Source: Phycisphaerae bacterium
Lineage (GTDB): Bacteria > Planctomycetota > Phycisphaerae > UBA1845
Reading direction: 5' to 3'
DNA length: 64,000 bases
Assembly: GCA_013360585.1 (NCBI GenBank)
Contig: JABWBH010000015.1
Coordinates: forward strand, 1 to 64,000
Shown: positions 46,991-55,646 of the stretch, in pieces
Numbering within the stretch: position 1 is the stretch's first letter
How the letters are laid out: every line of letters begins with the position of its first letter
Notes under the pieces: generated by a model
Seen by the model: the letters and a program-made list of their open reading frames with translations, nothing else
Databases searched by the model: none
Told to the model about the DNA's origin: nothing
Translations under genes and position numbers: made by a program

Positions 46991-48405
46991 TTCGGCGATC
47001 CTCCGTCTGAGCTTGAAGCGACGACGCCCTCCTCCGACGCCTCGGCCGGCGTCGCGCTGTCCGAGCGGTTGTCGTTATCCGACGAGACATCGGCGCTCTT
47101 GTTGTCGTTAACATTCGTGTTGGTGTTCGACGCGGGCTTCTCCTCCATCACCTTCACGGCGGCCTTGTCCTTGAGCTGGTCCAGACTCCGGAAAGGGCCC
47201 GTGATCACCTGCTCATCCGGCGCGACCCCCCTCACCACCTCGACGCTCGTCTCGTCGCTGATCCCCGTCTCCAGCAGCCGCACCGACGCCTCCCCACGCT
47301 GCTTGCAGAAGACGACCTTGATGAACTCCGCCTGCCGGCGTTTCTCCGACGCCGCCTCGAGATTCTTCTTCGTCTCGTCGTATTGCGCCACAAGGTTCTC
47401 CGGAAGATCCTTGCGCTTGCGATGAACGACGGCCTGGATCGGAATCGTCAGGGCGTCGTCGCACCGCTGCACCTCGATCTCGACGTTGGCGTTCATCCCC
47501 GGCTTGATCGGAAAGTCCCCGGGCTCGACCAGAATCAACGTCTCGAACGTCACGACGTCGCGCCCCGTCGCCCGCGTCCCCTTCGACGCCACGCGGTACA
47601 CGCGCCCGGGCACGCCGTGATAAAGGTCGGACTGAAGGAAAATCCGCGCCACCTGGTCCACTTTCACATCCGGCACGTCCGACTCGTCCACGCGGCAGCG
47701 GACCTGCATCTTCGACAGGTCGCTGATCACCATGATGCGCGTCCCCGGGTTGTTCATCGTCCCCGTGACCACCACTTCGCCCGCCTTGGCGAAGCGCTGC
47801 GAGACAATCCCGTCGATCGGCGCCGTGATCACCGTGCGCGCCAGATCCTCCTTCGCCGCGTCCAGCATCGACTCCGCCTCGATCAGCTCCTGACGCCGGA
47901 TGTCCAGCAGCGCTCTCGACCGGATTTCCGCCGTCTTGTAATCCGCCAGTTCCGTGCTCGATGTCGCATCCGACTCGGAAAGGCGAATCTGCCTCGACAG
48001 GTCGCGGGAGGCCTTGTCATAATCCGCCTCCGCCTGGGTGATCGATGCACGCAGTTTCTCGACGCCGGCCTCGGCGGAGCGGAGACGGGCGCGGTAGTCG
48101 GCGTCATCGAGCCGGCAAAGCAGATCGCCCTTCTTCACCCGATCGCCCTCTTCAACCGGCATCTCGACGATCTTCGCCACGACCTCGGCGCTGATGTCCA
48201 CCTCAAGGAACGCCTCGACCTCTCCCGGCGCCTGCACCGTCTTGACGATCGACCGCTGCACCGGACGGGTCACCGTGACCTCCAGCGGCGTCTGTCCCGC
48301 CACGTTCAGAACGCTCTGTCCGTCCGGCGTCCGGACGAAGGAGTTCAGGAAGAACACCCCCGCCACGAACCCCCCGAACACCAGTACGAACAAGACTTTC
48401 CGCAT
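46987..48405 (-). CDS. Membrane fusion / periplasmic adaptor subunit (MacA/HlyD-like)
   Basis: VQAPGEVEAFLEVDISAEVVAKIVEMPVEEGDRVKKGDLLCRLDDADY...VITAPIDGIVSQRFAKAGEVVVTG; 4-nt overlap with the ATPase gene. Confidence 0.93.
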   Translation of the reverse strand: MRKVLFVLVFGGFVAGVFFLNSFVRTPDGQSVLNVAGQTPLEVTVTRPVQRSIVKTVQAPGEVEAFLEVDISAEVVAKIVEMPVEEGDRVKKGDLLCRLDDADYRARLRSAEAGVEKLRASITQAEADYDKASRDLSRQIRLSESDATSSTELADYKTAEIRSRALLDIRRQELIEAESMLDAAKEDLARTVITAPIDGIVSQRFAKAGEVVVTGTMNNPGTRIMVISDLSKMQVRCRVDESDVPDVKVDQVARIFLQSDLYHGVPGRVYRVASKGTRATGRDVVTFETLILVEPGDFPIKPGMNANVEIEVQRCDDALTIPIQAVVHRKRKDLPENLVAQYDETKKNLEAASEKRRQAEFIKVVFCKQRGEASVRLLETGISDETSVEVVRGVAPDEQVITGPFRSLDQLKDKAAVKVMEEKPASNTNTNVNDNKSADVSSDNDNRSDSATPAEASEEGVVASSSDGGSPK

Positions 48406-48420
48406 CCGCTCCTCCGGTTC

Positions 48421-49236
48421 TTACGTTTGCCCGCCCGTCACCCCGGCGGACGAGAAAGACAACGCCGCCGCCCCCGCAACACGAAGCCCGGCGCCGGTCA
48501 GCGCCAGCAGGATTACGCTCGTCCACGCCAGCCACCCGCGAAGCTGACCCGTCTGCTTCAATCCGGCGAGCACAAAACCCCAGTACCAGAACGCAAAAGG
48601 GTCCGCCGCCGTCAGCAGCACCCCCGCCCCCGTCACCGCGACTTTCCCCCACGGATGCGCCACATCCAGCGGGCGCACCAGCGCCCCTAACGTCACGTCT
48701 ACGTCCAGCGTGCCGAACTGAAGCATCAATCCCAGGACGATCAGCATCCGCAGCAGGTCGATGAACCCCGCGAACGTCAGGATCGTCATCAACGTGTTCC
48801 ACTCCGGCTTGCGCCCGGACATCGCCACCAGCCCGTAGAACACGCCCCCCGTCAGCAGCATCCCCCCCAGCACCGCCAGCGGCGACATGACGACGACCTG
48901 AAGCCGCGTCAGAACGCGCATGAACTGCCCTTGTTTGTCGAGATCCTCGAAAAGTTTCCGCAACTGCGCCCGCTCGACGCCTTCGCTCTGGGTCTTCTCG
49001 ATCAGCGCTTTCTGCGCGTGAATCTGCTCCTCCACCTTGCGGTCGATCAGCCCCGTCTCCACCGTGGCGTATCCGGCAAGCGTCGTCAGCGCCAGGAGAA
49101 CCACGAGCGGTCCGACGTAGGCGCCGACGTCCTCGATCCGCGCAAAAAGCCGGCGCGGCGAAAGCAGCGCCAGCGGGATGTCGCTGACCCCCACCGTCCG
49201 TCGATGCGTCCGCAGGAATTGAGTGGCGCTCGCCAT
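48421..49236 (-). CDS. YIP1-family-like membrane protein
   Basis: Multi-TM protein with LSPRRLFARIEDVGAYVGPLVVLLALTTLAG...; first gene of the transporter cluster. Confidence 0.6.
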   Translation of the reverse strand: MASATQFLRTHRRTVGVSDIPLALLSPRRLFARIEDVGAYVGPLVVLLALTTLAGYATVETGLIDRKVEEQIHAQKALIEKTQSEGVERAQLRKLFEDLDKQGQFMRVLTRLQVVVMSPLAVLGGMLLTGGVFYGLVAMSGRKPEWNTLMTILTFAGFIDLLRMLIVLGLMLQFGTLDVDVTLGALVRPLDVAHPWGKVAVTGAGVLLTAADPFAFWYWGFVLAGLKQTGQLRGWLAWTSVILLALTGAGLRVAGAAALSFSSAGVTGGQT

Positions 49237-49374
49237 GTCGACCCGCCCGCCGCGCGAACGCGCCGTGCGTCCGCCTCGCAAGGCCGATTATAAGGAGCTT
49301 CGCCGCGTGCTCGACGGGCTTTGAAGACCGGTACAGTTTTCGACAGCCCGCCGCCGTTCCGTTATCGGAGCGCG

Positions 49375-50097
49375 TCACGCAGGATAAAGAATGCGTCCGC
49401 ACGAGGCGCAGAATTGAAGGTCGTCGCGCCCGCGCAGGGCGTTGATCACTTCCAGGGTGACCTTCATATTGCACCCCCCGCAGCAATGTTCGTCCCGCTT
49501 CGGATGAATACGGATGACCGGCGCCATCGCTTGTCCTTCGTGGCGATCCGCAACCCGGAAGAACGTCTGAAGCGACTGCGGCGGAATTCCCTCGGATGCC
49601 TGCGCCAGCCTCGCCGAAAGCTCCTGCCGCCGGGGCGCGGTCTTCTCAAGGTAGGCTCGCAGCGCGTCCTCCACGTGCCGGATGCGGTCCTGCACCTGCT
49701 GGCGCTCGGCATCGATCGTCCCCCGCTGCGCCACGAGCTGGTCCACCTGCGACATCAGCTCCAGCGCCCGCGCCTCCGCCTTGCCCTTATCCACCTCCTC
49801 CGTGTTCAGCGAGGTGAGGATCGCGTTGTATTCCTTGTTGGTCCGGGTCTGTTTGAGGGCTTCGCGGTGCTTTGAGATGTTCTGCTCGCGGGACTTGACG
49901 TCGAGTTCGGCGAGACTCGCCTGAGATTTCGCGTCGCGGATCTGGGCGTCGATCTGCGCCAGGCGGGCTTCGATCTTCGCCAGTTCCCGCCGGTGCAGGG
50001 CGATCCGCTGCTCCCGCCCTCCTTCCTCCTGGCGCAACTCCGAAATCTCTAGCTGAACCTCCTGCAGCTTCAGGAGGGCTTCGGTGGTTCCCGGCAT
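49375..50097 (-). CDS. Coiled-coil protein with C4-type zinc ribbon
   Basis: N-terminal coiled coil; KQTRTNKEYNAILTSLNTEE; HCCGGCNMKVTLEVINALRGRDDLQFCASCGRILY. Confidence 0.88.
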   Translation of the reverse strand: MPGTTEALLKLQEVQLEISELRQEEGGREQRIALHRRELAKIEARLAQIDAQIRDAKSQASLAELDVKSREQNISKHREALKQTRTNKEYNAILTSLNTEEVDKGKAEARALELMSQVDQLVAQRGTIDAERQQVQDRIRHVEDALRAYLEKTAPRRQELSARLAQASEGIPPQSLQTFFRVADRHEGQAMAPVIRIHPKRDEHCCGGCNMKVTLEVINALRGRDDLQFCASCGRILYPA

Positions 50098-50273
50098 GTG
50101 TCCGCCCGTCTGCCGGTCCCGACCTGCCGCAACCCCTGCGGCCCGGCCTGACCGGAAGCGGCATTATGCCTGCCTCCGAGGGTTCACGCAAATCCGCACC
50201 TGCATCCGCCGCGTATTCGTGATACGATCGCCGTCTTCCCGGATGACGACGATGACGACAGGGATTTCTTCTT

Positions 50274-50789
50274 GTGTTGCTCGACACGCCGGAGAACCTC
50301 CGGCGAACTCAGGAAACACCGGGCATGTACGACACTCTGCCTCAACAAATTCGGATCGGACGCGTCGTCGGTATTGCGGTCCGCACCGGACCCGGCGCGC
50401 CGATGAAGGAACTCGACGAAGTCCTCGCCGCCACCGATGGCGGCCTCGAGGGCGACAATCCGTCCAGCCCCCGTCGCGGCGTCACCCTGATCTCGCAGCC
50501 GCAGTGGACGAAGGCCAACGAGGAACTCGGAAGCGACCTTCCGTGGCACACCCGCCGGGCTAACGTGTTGGTCGACGCCTCGTCGCTCGGCGACTTGATC
50601 GGCGCCACGATCGCTCTCGGGGATGTGCTCGTGCGCGTTGAAGGTGAGACGAGACCCTGCGCCGTGATGGACGCGGCGCATGCGGGGTTGTTGAACGCGC
50701 TGAAGCCGGATTGCCGAGGCGGGGTTCACGGGCACATTCTCGCGGGCGGTCGGATCCGCATCGGCACGGAAGTCCGTCGCGTCGAATGA
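50274..50789 (+). CDS. MOSC domain-containing protein
   Basis: GLEGDNPSSPRRGVTLISQPQWTKANEELG...HTRRANVLVDASSLGDLIGATIALGDVLVRVEGETRPC; start may be an ATG at 50325. Confidence 0.85.
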   Translation: MLLDTPENLRRTQETPGMYDTLPQQIRIGRVVGIAVRTGPGAPMKELDEVLAATDGGLEGDNPSSPRRGVTLISQPQWTKANEELGSDLPWHTRRANVLVDASSLGDLIGATIALGDVLVRVEGETRPCAVMDAAHAGLLNALKPDCRGGVHGHILAGGRIRIGTEVRRVE

Positions 50790-50843
50790 GCGCCGGCCCC
50801 TCCCGCGAGCGCGACGACGATTGAGCTTCCGCATGAATAAGAC

Positions 50844-50874
50844 GAGCACCGGGGCTGGTTGGTCCCCGGTGCTC
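50844..50874. terminator. Perfect 11-bp hairpin between convergent genes
   Basis: gagcaccgggg (50844-50854) / ccccggtgctc (50864-50874), between the MOSC CDS (+) and the PDZ CDS (-). Confidence 0.65.
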
Positions 50875-50934
50875 GCGGGTGTGGGGTGTGTGACCCCGAT
50901 CGATCCTCCCCGATGTCCGGAATCGGTCGCGCGC

Positions 50935-52926
50935 CTAGTCGCGTTCCATCACGTCGCGATAGCGTTCATACAAGGCGCCGTCCCGCCGCTGAAGGTCTTC
51001 CTCATTGCGGAACACACGCGTCACTTCCGAGTCCCCCTTGCGGATCACCACTTCGATCGACCCGTCCGGGTTGACCCGAAAGGACTGCCGCGCCCGTCCC
51101 GCCACCGCTCCATCACGGAGCAGACTGCGATCCTGAAGCATCTCATGCAGCCGGGTCATCGGCTCACGCCACGCCGCCCCGTCGTCGTCAAACCGTTTCC
51201 ACCGCTCCTGAACATCTCGTAATGCGTCCTGCACCGCCTTTTCCGCTTCGGTGAGGCGCTCATGCAGCTCCTGCATGTACTGCGGATCCGCCCCGCCGGA
51301 GCGACCGCCGAAGAACCGGCCCGGCAGACCCTGGCCGTCGGTGTGGACGTGAACGCCCTGACCCTCGAGCAGCTCCGCAGCCTCCGGGTCGCTCTTGCGC
51401 AATTCGTCGCGGTTTGCGTAGGCTGACGTCTTCTCGTCGCCGCTTGCGGATCTGCGCACCACGTGAATCTCGCCGTCGTTTGACTGCTCCACCACGAGGC
51501 TCTCCCCGTCCACCGTCCGCTCGATCCGGATTGACTTGCCCTCATCGCCGAACCAGAACCGCTGAACCGTGCTCTGCCCCTTCGGCAGGTACTTCTTGAA
51601 CACGTCCGGCAGGTCGTCGAGCTCCTTCAGATCCTCGATATCTTCAACGATCCACGCACCCGACGCGTCAGGACGGATGACCCGGCCGCGCACGTTGACG
51701 GAGTCTTCCGCCGTGACATCCGGGGCAAGGTCGTACTTCCAGGAATATTCCGAACGACGTTCCGCAAGTTCCGCGGTCAACGTGTGCGTCTTGCCCCCGC
51801 GATGCACCGTCAGTTCAAGACGATCCCCCGCCTTCATCGCCGACACCTTCTCAACGAAGTCCGCAACGCCCTCGGAGATCGGCTTCCCATCGATTGCCGA
51901 GATCACGTCAAAACGCTCCAGCCCTGCCTTTTCCGCCGGACTGTCTTTGACCACGTTGAGGATCGTCACCCCCTGCCCCGACTCCAGTCCCAGTTGGGCC
52001 GTGATGACATCGGACACATCCCCGAGTTGAACGCCCAGCCACGCCCCGGACGACATGCTCTGCGCCGCATCCGCCTCGCCGACCCGCGTCACCCGCGGCT
52101 GAGCGGCCGCGTCATCGCTCACCGTGACATACGCGAACGCCGGCGTCACCGCCGCACCGGACCCCGACCCCGCCGCAACCGTCGCGCTGTTGAACACCGG
52201 CACGCAGGTCACCACGCTGTTTCCGGTCGCGACCCCTGTGCAGGTCGCGATGCAACAACAACACTTTCCGCAGCAACCCGCCGCCAGACCGCAACCGGCG
52301 GTCGGACCGGAGGTCTTGACCGGCTGCACCGGCGCCCACGCAGCCGCCCCGGCCTGAGGCGAGATCGTGATCGTCTCAAGCGGGTTGGCTGTCGGATGCG
52401 ATGCACACCCTGGGGCGCATCCGGCGTGCCCGGTCGTGACCACTTTGACTTGTGAGGTCTTCTGCGTATCCGCGCAGCAACTCGACCCCGTCGCGGCGTT
52501 TGTCAAACGCGCCGTGGTCGCCGGACCGGAGTCGTTGCAGACCGCCTTGCACGCCTTGCCGTCACACGTGAACGTGCAGACCTTTCCGTCGCAGGTCACC
52601 GTGCAAACCTTGCCGTCGCACGCAGCCGTCCAGACTTTCCCGTCGCACGTCACCGTGCAGACTTTGCCGTCACAGGCGACCGTGCAGACTTTTCCGTCGC
52701 CGCATTGCACCAGCTTGGTGCAGACCCCGATATCCCCTCCCGTCGCGCAGACCTGCACGGTCTGACGCGGGGAACTCGCTGTCGCCTGCGCCGGCGCACA
52801 CGTCACGACGCACGCACCGCCCTTGTATTCCTCAACCAACGCCGACGCCGACGCCGCGCCGGCGACCGCGCTGATGAACCACCCGAATCCCTGCCAAGCC
52901 AGCATCATGATTCGACTCCTTTTCAC
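50935..52926 (-). CDS. Cys-rich exported PDZ-domain protein with tandem CDGKVCTVT repeats
   Basis: Signal-like N-terminus; six CDGKxxTxx units; CCGKCCCCIATC; PDZ region GAWLGVQLGDVSDVITAQLGLESGQGVTILNVVKDSPAEKAGLERFDVISAIDGKPI. Confidence 0.85.
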   Translation of the reverse strand: MKRSRIMMLAWQGFGWFISAVAGAASASALVEEYKGGACVVTCAPAQATASSPRQTVQVCATGGDIGVCTKLVQCGDGKVCTVACDGKVCTVTCDGKVWTAACDGKVCTVTCDGKVCTFTCDGKACKAVCNDSGPATTARLTNAATGSSCCADTQKTSQVKVVTTGHAGCAPGCASHPTANPLETITISPQAGAAAWAPVQPVKTSGPTAGCGLAAGCCGKCCCCIATCTGVATGNSVVTCVPVFNSATVAAGSGSGAAVTPAFAYVTVSDDAAAQPRVTRVGEADAAQSMSSGAWLGVQLGDVSDVITAQLGLESGQGVTILNVVKDSPAEKAGLERFDVISAIDGKPISEGVADFVEKVSAMKAGDRLELTVHRGGKTHTLTAELAERRSEYSWKYDLAPDVTAEDSVNVRGRVIRPDASGAWIVEDIEDLKELDDLPDVFKKYLPKGQSTVQRFWFGDEGKSIRIERTVDGESLVVEQSNDGEIHVVRRSASGDEKTSAYANRDELRKSDPEAAELLEGQGVHVHTDGQGLPGRFFGGRSGGADPQYMQELHERLTEAEKAVQDALRDVQERWKRFDDDGAAWREPMTRLHEMLQDRSLLRDGAVAGRARQSFRVNPDGSIEVVIRKGDSEVTRVFRNEEDLQRRDGALYERYRDVMERD
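52537..52703 (-). repeat. 27-bp in-frame tandem repeat encoding (CDGKVCTVT)n
   Basis: The ccgtc landmark recurs at 52559, 52586, 52613, 52640, 52667 and 52694, exactly 27 bp apart. Confidence 0.92.
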
Positions 52927-52980
52927 TAACTCGCCGCCCGCCCCGCAGATTCCTTAACACCCGGCGTCCCGACGCCCTTC

Positions 52981-53601
52981 TCAAACACCGTCCTGACGAC
53001 CTGCTCGCTCACGACCGACGCCCTGTCCTTCCACCGCCCTCGTGCGATTCAGCTCGAGAATGTAATACCGTCCGTCCTTGCCGATCACGCCGATGACGTC
53101 CCGCTGTGTGTCGCGCCGTTGAATATGCCCCGGCGCCGTGCTCACCGGCTGATTGAAGGTCATTCCCGCGCTCGGCGATCGGAAAATCCCGTCGCGCCCG
53201 TCCACGCCCCCGGTCGCGGGGTTCGACGTCCCGCCGGGGGGGGCGGGCATCGCCACCGCCATCAGAAGCGCCGCCGCCGCGGACAGGGGCACAAACCACT
53301 GCTCCACCCGCCGCCACCAAGACACCCGCACGCCTCGGCGCCGCGCTTCCGCACGGTTCGCCGCCGAACACGGATCAATTCCGGCCGCCCCAGCTTCGCC
53401 CGCCAGCCTCGCGGGTTTCGACAGCAACTCGCCCAGCGACTCTCCGGCGAGACGGCTGATCTCCGCATACGCCTCATGAACGCGCCGAAGCTCAGGATCT
53501 TTCAGCAGATCCCGGTTCAGCAACAGGGACTCCTCATCCCCCAGCTCGCCGTGAATCTCCCGGACGATCCGCAATTCGTCATGTTCGTCCAAGGGTCTCA
53601 T
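52981..53601 (-). CDS. Putative anti-sigma factor (single TM helix)
   Basis: Start overlaps the end of the ECF sigma gene by 4 nt (53598-53601); one TM segment WFVPLSAAAALLMAVAM. Confidence 0.65.
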   Translation of the reverse strand: MRPLDEHDELRIVREIHGELGDEESLLLNRDLLKDPELRRVHEAYAEISRLAGESLGELLSKPARLAGEAGAAGIDPCSAANRAEARRRGVRVSWWRRVEQWFVPLSAAAALLMAVAMPAPPGGTSNPATGGVDGRDGIFRSPSAGMTFNQPVSTAPGHIQRRDTQRDVIGVIGKDGRYYILELNRTRAVEGQGVGRERAGRQDGV

Positions 53602-54179
53602 GTTGAATCATCCCCCTGACTCGCAAGGGCCTGACGCATCATCCTCATCGCCCGCACCAGCCTCGTCTCCACCGAATCCACCGGCATATCCATCACATCC
53701 GCGATCTGCCGGTACGACCAGCCCTCCAGATGCCGCAGCACAAAAGGCTCCCGGTAAAGCGGAGGCAGCGACTCGATCGCCTGCAAGACACGCTCCTGTC
53801 GCTCGTGGCGCTCCAGGTTTCGCGCCGGGTCGATCTCGCGTGGGTCCGGCGGTTCATCCACCCCCGCGCTGACCTGACCTCGCCGACGCCGCGTCGTATC
53901 TCGACCCGCGTCCAACGCCGCGTGGCGCGCGATCGAGTACAACCACGTCTTCCATCGCTGAGGGTCGTTCAGCGTGTCAATCCGCTGCCAGACCGCCATC
54001 CACACCTGCTGAACCACGTCATCGACGCGATCCTTGTCCCCCAGCACCGCGTACACCACGCCGCGGACCCACCGGCTGTTCCGCTGCACCCACTCTGAAA
54101 ACGCCGACGGATCGCGCGCGCGAACCGCTTCAACCAGCGCCGTCTGCGCATTCTCCAGCGTTCGAACCGGCATGCCCAT
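53598..54179 (-). CDS. ECF RNA polymerase sigma factor
   Basis: DRVDDVVQQVWMAVWQRIDTLNDPQRWKTWLYSIARHAALDAGR...LPPLYREPFVLRHLEGWSYRQIADVMDMPVDSVETRLVRAMRMMR. Confidence 0.93.
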   Translation of the reverse strand: MGMPVRTLENAQTALVEAVRARDPSAFSEWVQRNSRWVRGVVYAVLGDKDRVDDVVQQVWMAVWQRIDTLNDPQRWKTWLYSIARHAALDAGRDTTRRRRGQVSAGVDEPPDPREIDPARNLERHERQERVLQAIESLPPLYREPFVLRHLEGWSYRQIADVMDMPVDSVETRLVRAMRMMRQALASQGDDST

Positions 54180-54434
54180 CTTCCCTTAATGACGAACTGC
54201 ACGACGCCGTCCTGTCAGGGCGCCTGCGTCCCGCTTCGCGGAACCCGGTTCCGCCGCCGACACGTCCTCTTAAAACGACCCGCGTCCGCGGATGTGGACC
54301 GCCCCGAAAGGATGTCGGTGAATTCCGCCGTCCGGGAATCTTAACGCCCCGGTAGGTCCGCCCGCGCATGCAAACCCGGTGGCGTGCGGGTCTGCCGTCG
54401 CCGGGCACACGCCTCGGCGCTGTGCAATACCAGA

Positions 54435-54917
54435 TCAGGGCGTCGTCTCGATCACCTTCCGACCAGATCGCGCCAGGGCGGCGGCAAGGGCGTCTTCCGT
54501 CATCCAGGTGACCACCACGCGATCGTCCTGCCAGGATACGACCGCCCGACCGTCACGGTGCAGGAAGCACGCGACCGGAACCGTGCAGGCAAGAATCAGG
54601 TCTGAACCGGAGCCGGAGCCCGTCTCGGCGATGACCGGAAGGAGCCGCCAACCCCGTGGTTCATTGATGCCGGCCAGCACCGACGCCGTGATCTCCGGAG
54701 GGGTTCCGCCTTCCGGAACGTGAGAAACGAGGTAATCGACAAGACGCTCCGCCGAGTCCACCGCCGTGCGCTGCCGACGATGATCCGTCGTGTAAAGCAG
54801 CAACAGCGCAAACCCCGACAGCCCGACTCCAAGCAGGACCGCCGCACGCGTTGTTCGAACACGATGCCTCTGAGGAAGGTCCGGCGCGGATTCCGGTGGA
54901 CCGGTCGGGCGGGTCAT
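54435..54917 (-). CDS. Hypothetical single-TM protein
   Basis: ATG at 54917; TM helix AAVLLGVGLSGFALLLLYTT; downstream of the FHA gene on the same strand. Confidence 0.6.
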   Translation of the reverse strand: MTRPTGPPESAPDLPQRHRVRTTRAAVLLGVGLSGFALLLLYTTDHRRQRTAVDSAERLVDYLVSHVPEGGTPPEITASVLAGINEPRGWRLLPVIAETGSGSGSDLILACTVPVACFLHRDGRAVVSWQDDRVVVTWMTEDALAAALARSGRKVIETTP

Positions 54918-54976
54918 GAACTGCGAAATCCTCTCTCCGCGCCCCGCTCGGAAAACGAGAACCCGCGAGGCGCGGT

Positions 54977-55471
54977 TCAAAGCTTCTCGTCTTCGTCCGG
55001 TTCGATCGAAGTCTGATCGGCGCTCGACGCCAACGCCTCCAGTGCGGCGATCGGATCCATCTCGTCGTCACTCGACAAAACGTGCTCGGAGGTTCGGATC
55101 GACGGTCCGGCTCCCGCGGCGGCCCGGCTTCGCGCCATCAATTGCTCCCGGATGTCCTTCAGTTCTTCGTCGTCCGGCTCGCCGTTAACCTGCACCGTGA
55201 ACGTCACCGGTCCGATCGTGATGAAGTCGCCGGGCTCGCAGTCCTCCTCGGTGACGCGCTGGTAATTGAGGAACGTTCCGTTTGCGGCGCCGAGGTCGCG
55301 GATCGTGCATCCGTCCTCGTCTGCGATCACTTCAGCGTGAAGTCGAGAGACCTCCGAGGAAGGAATGCGGATATCGCAGTCGGTCTTGCGCCCGATCGTG
55401 TTCGGACCCGTCTTCAGCGGAAAGTCCCGCCGCGTCCCCGACTTGTCGAACATCACCAGCGTGACGCTCAT
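54977..55471 (-). CDS. FHA domain-containing protein
   Basis: LKTGPNTIGRKTDCDIRIPSSEVSRLHAEVIADEDGCTIRDLGAANGTFLNYQRV; ATG at 55471. Confidence 0.93.
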   Translation of the reverse strand: MSVTLVMFDKSGTRRDFPLKTGPNTIGRKTDCDIRIPSSEVSRLHAEVIADEDGCTIRDLGAANGTFLNYQRVTEEDCEPGDFITIGPVTFTVQVNGEPDDEELKDIREQLMARSRAAAGAGPSIRTSEHVLSSDDEMDPIAALEALASSADQTSIEPDEDEKL

Positions 55472-55646
55472 CGACCCAGACCTTTCCGAAAACTCCGCCC
55501 TGGCGCGCCTCGCACAACGCCGGCGCCAAGCCGCAAGCATATCCTGGACCCGTTGAAATAATATACACGCCGCCTAACCGGAGCAACCGATCACCGCCCA
55601 CGGCACGGCCTGCAACGCCCCGCCCCGCCCACCCCACACCCACGCG

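Noticed and set aside
52537-52703. Regular 27-bp repeats considered as a CRISPR array
   Set aside because: Repeats are contiguous, have no spacers, and are in frame inside a coding gene.
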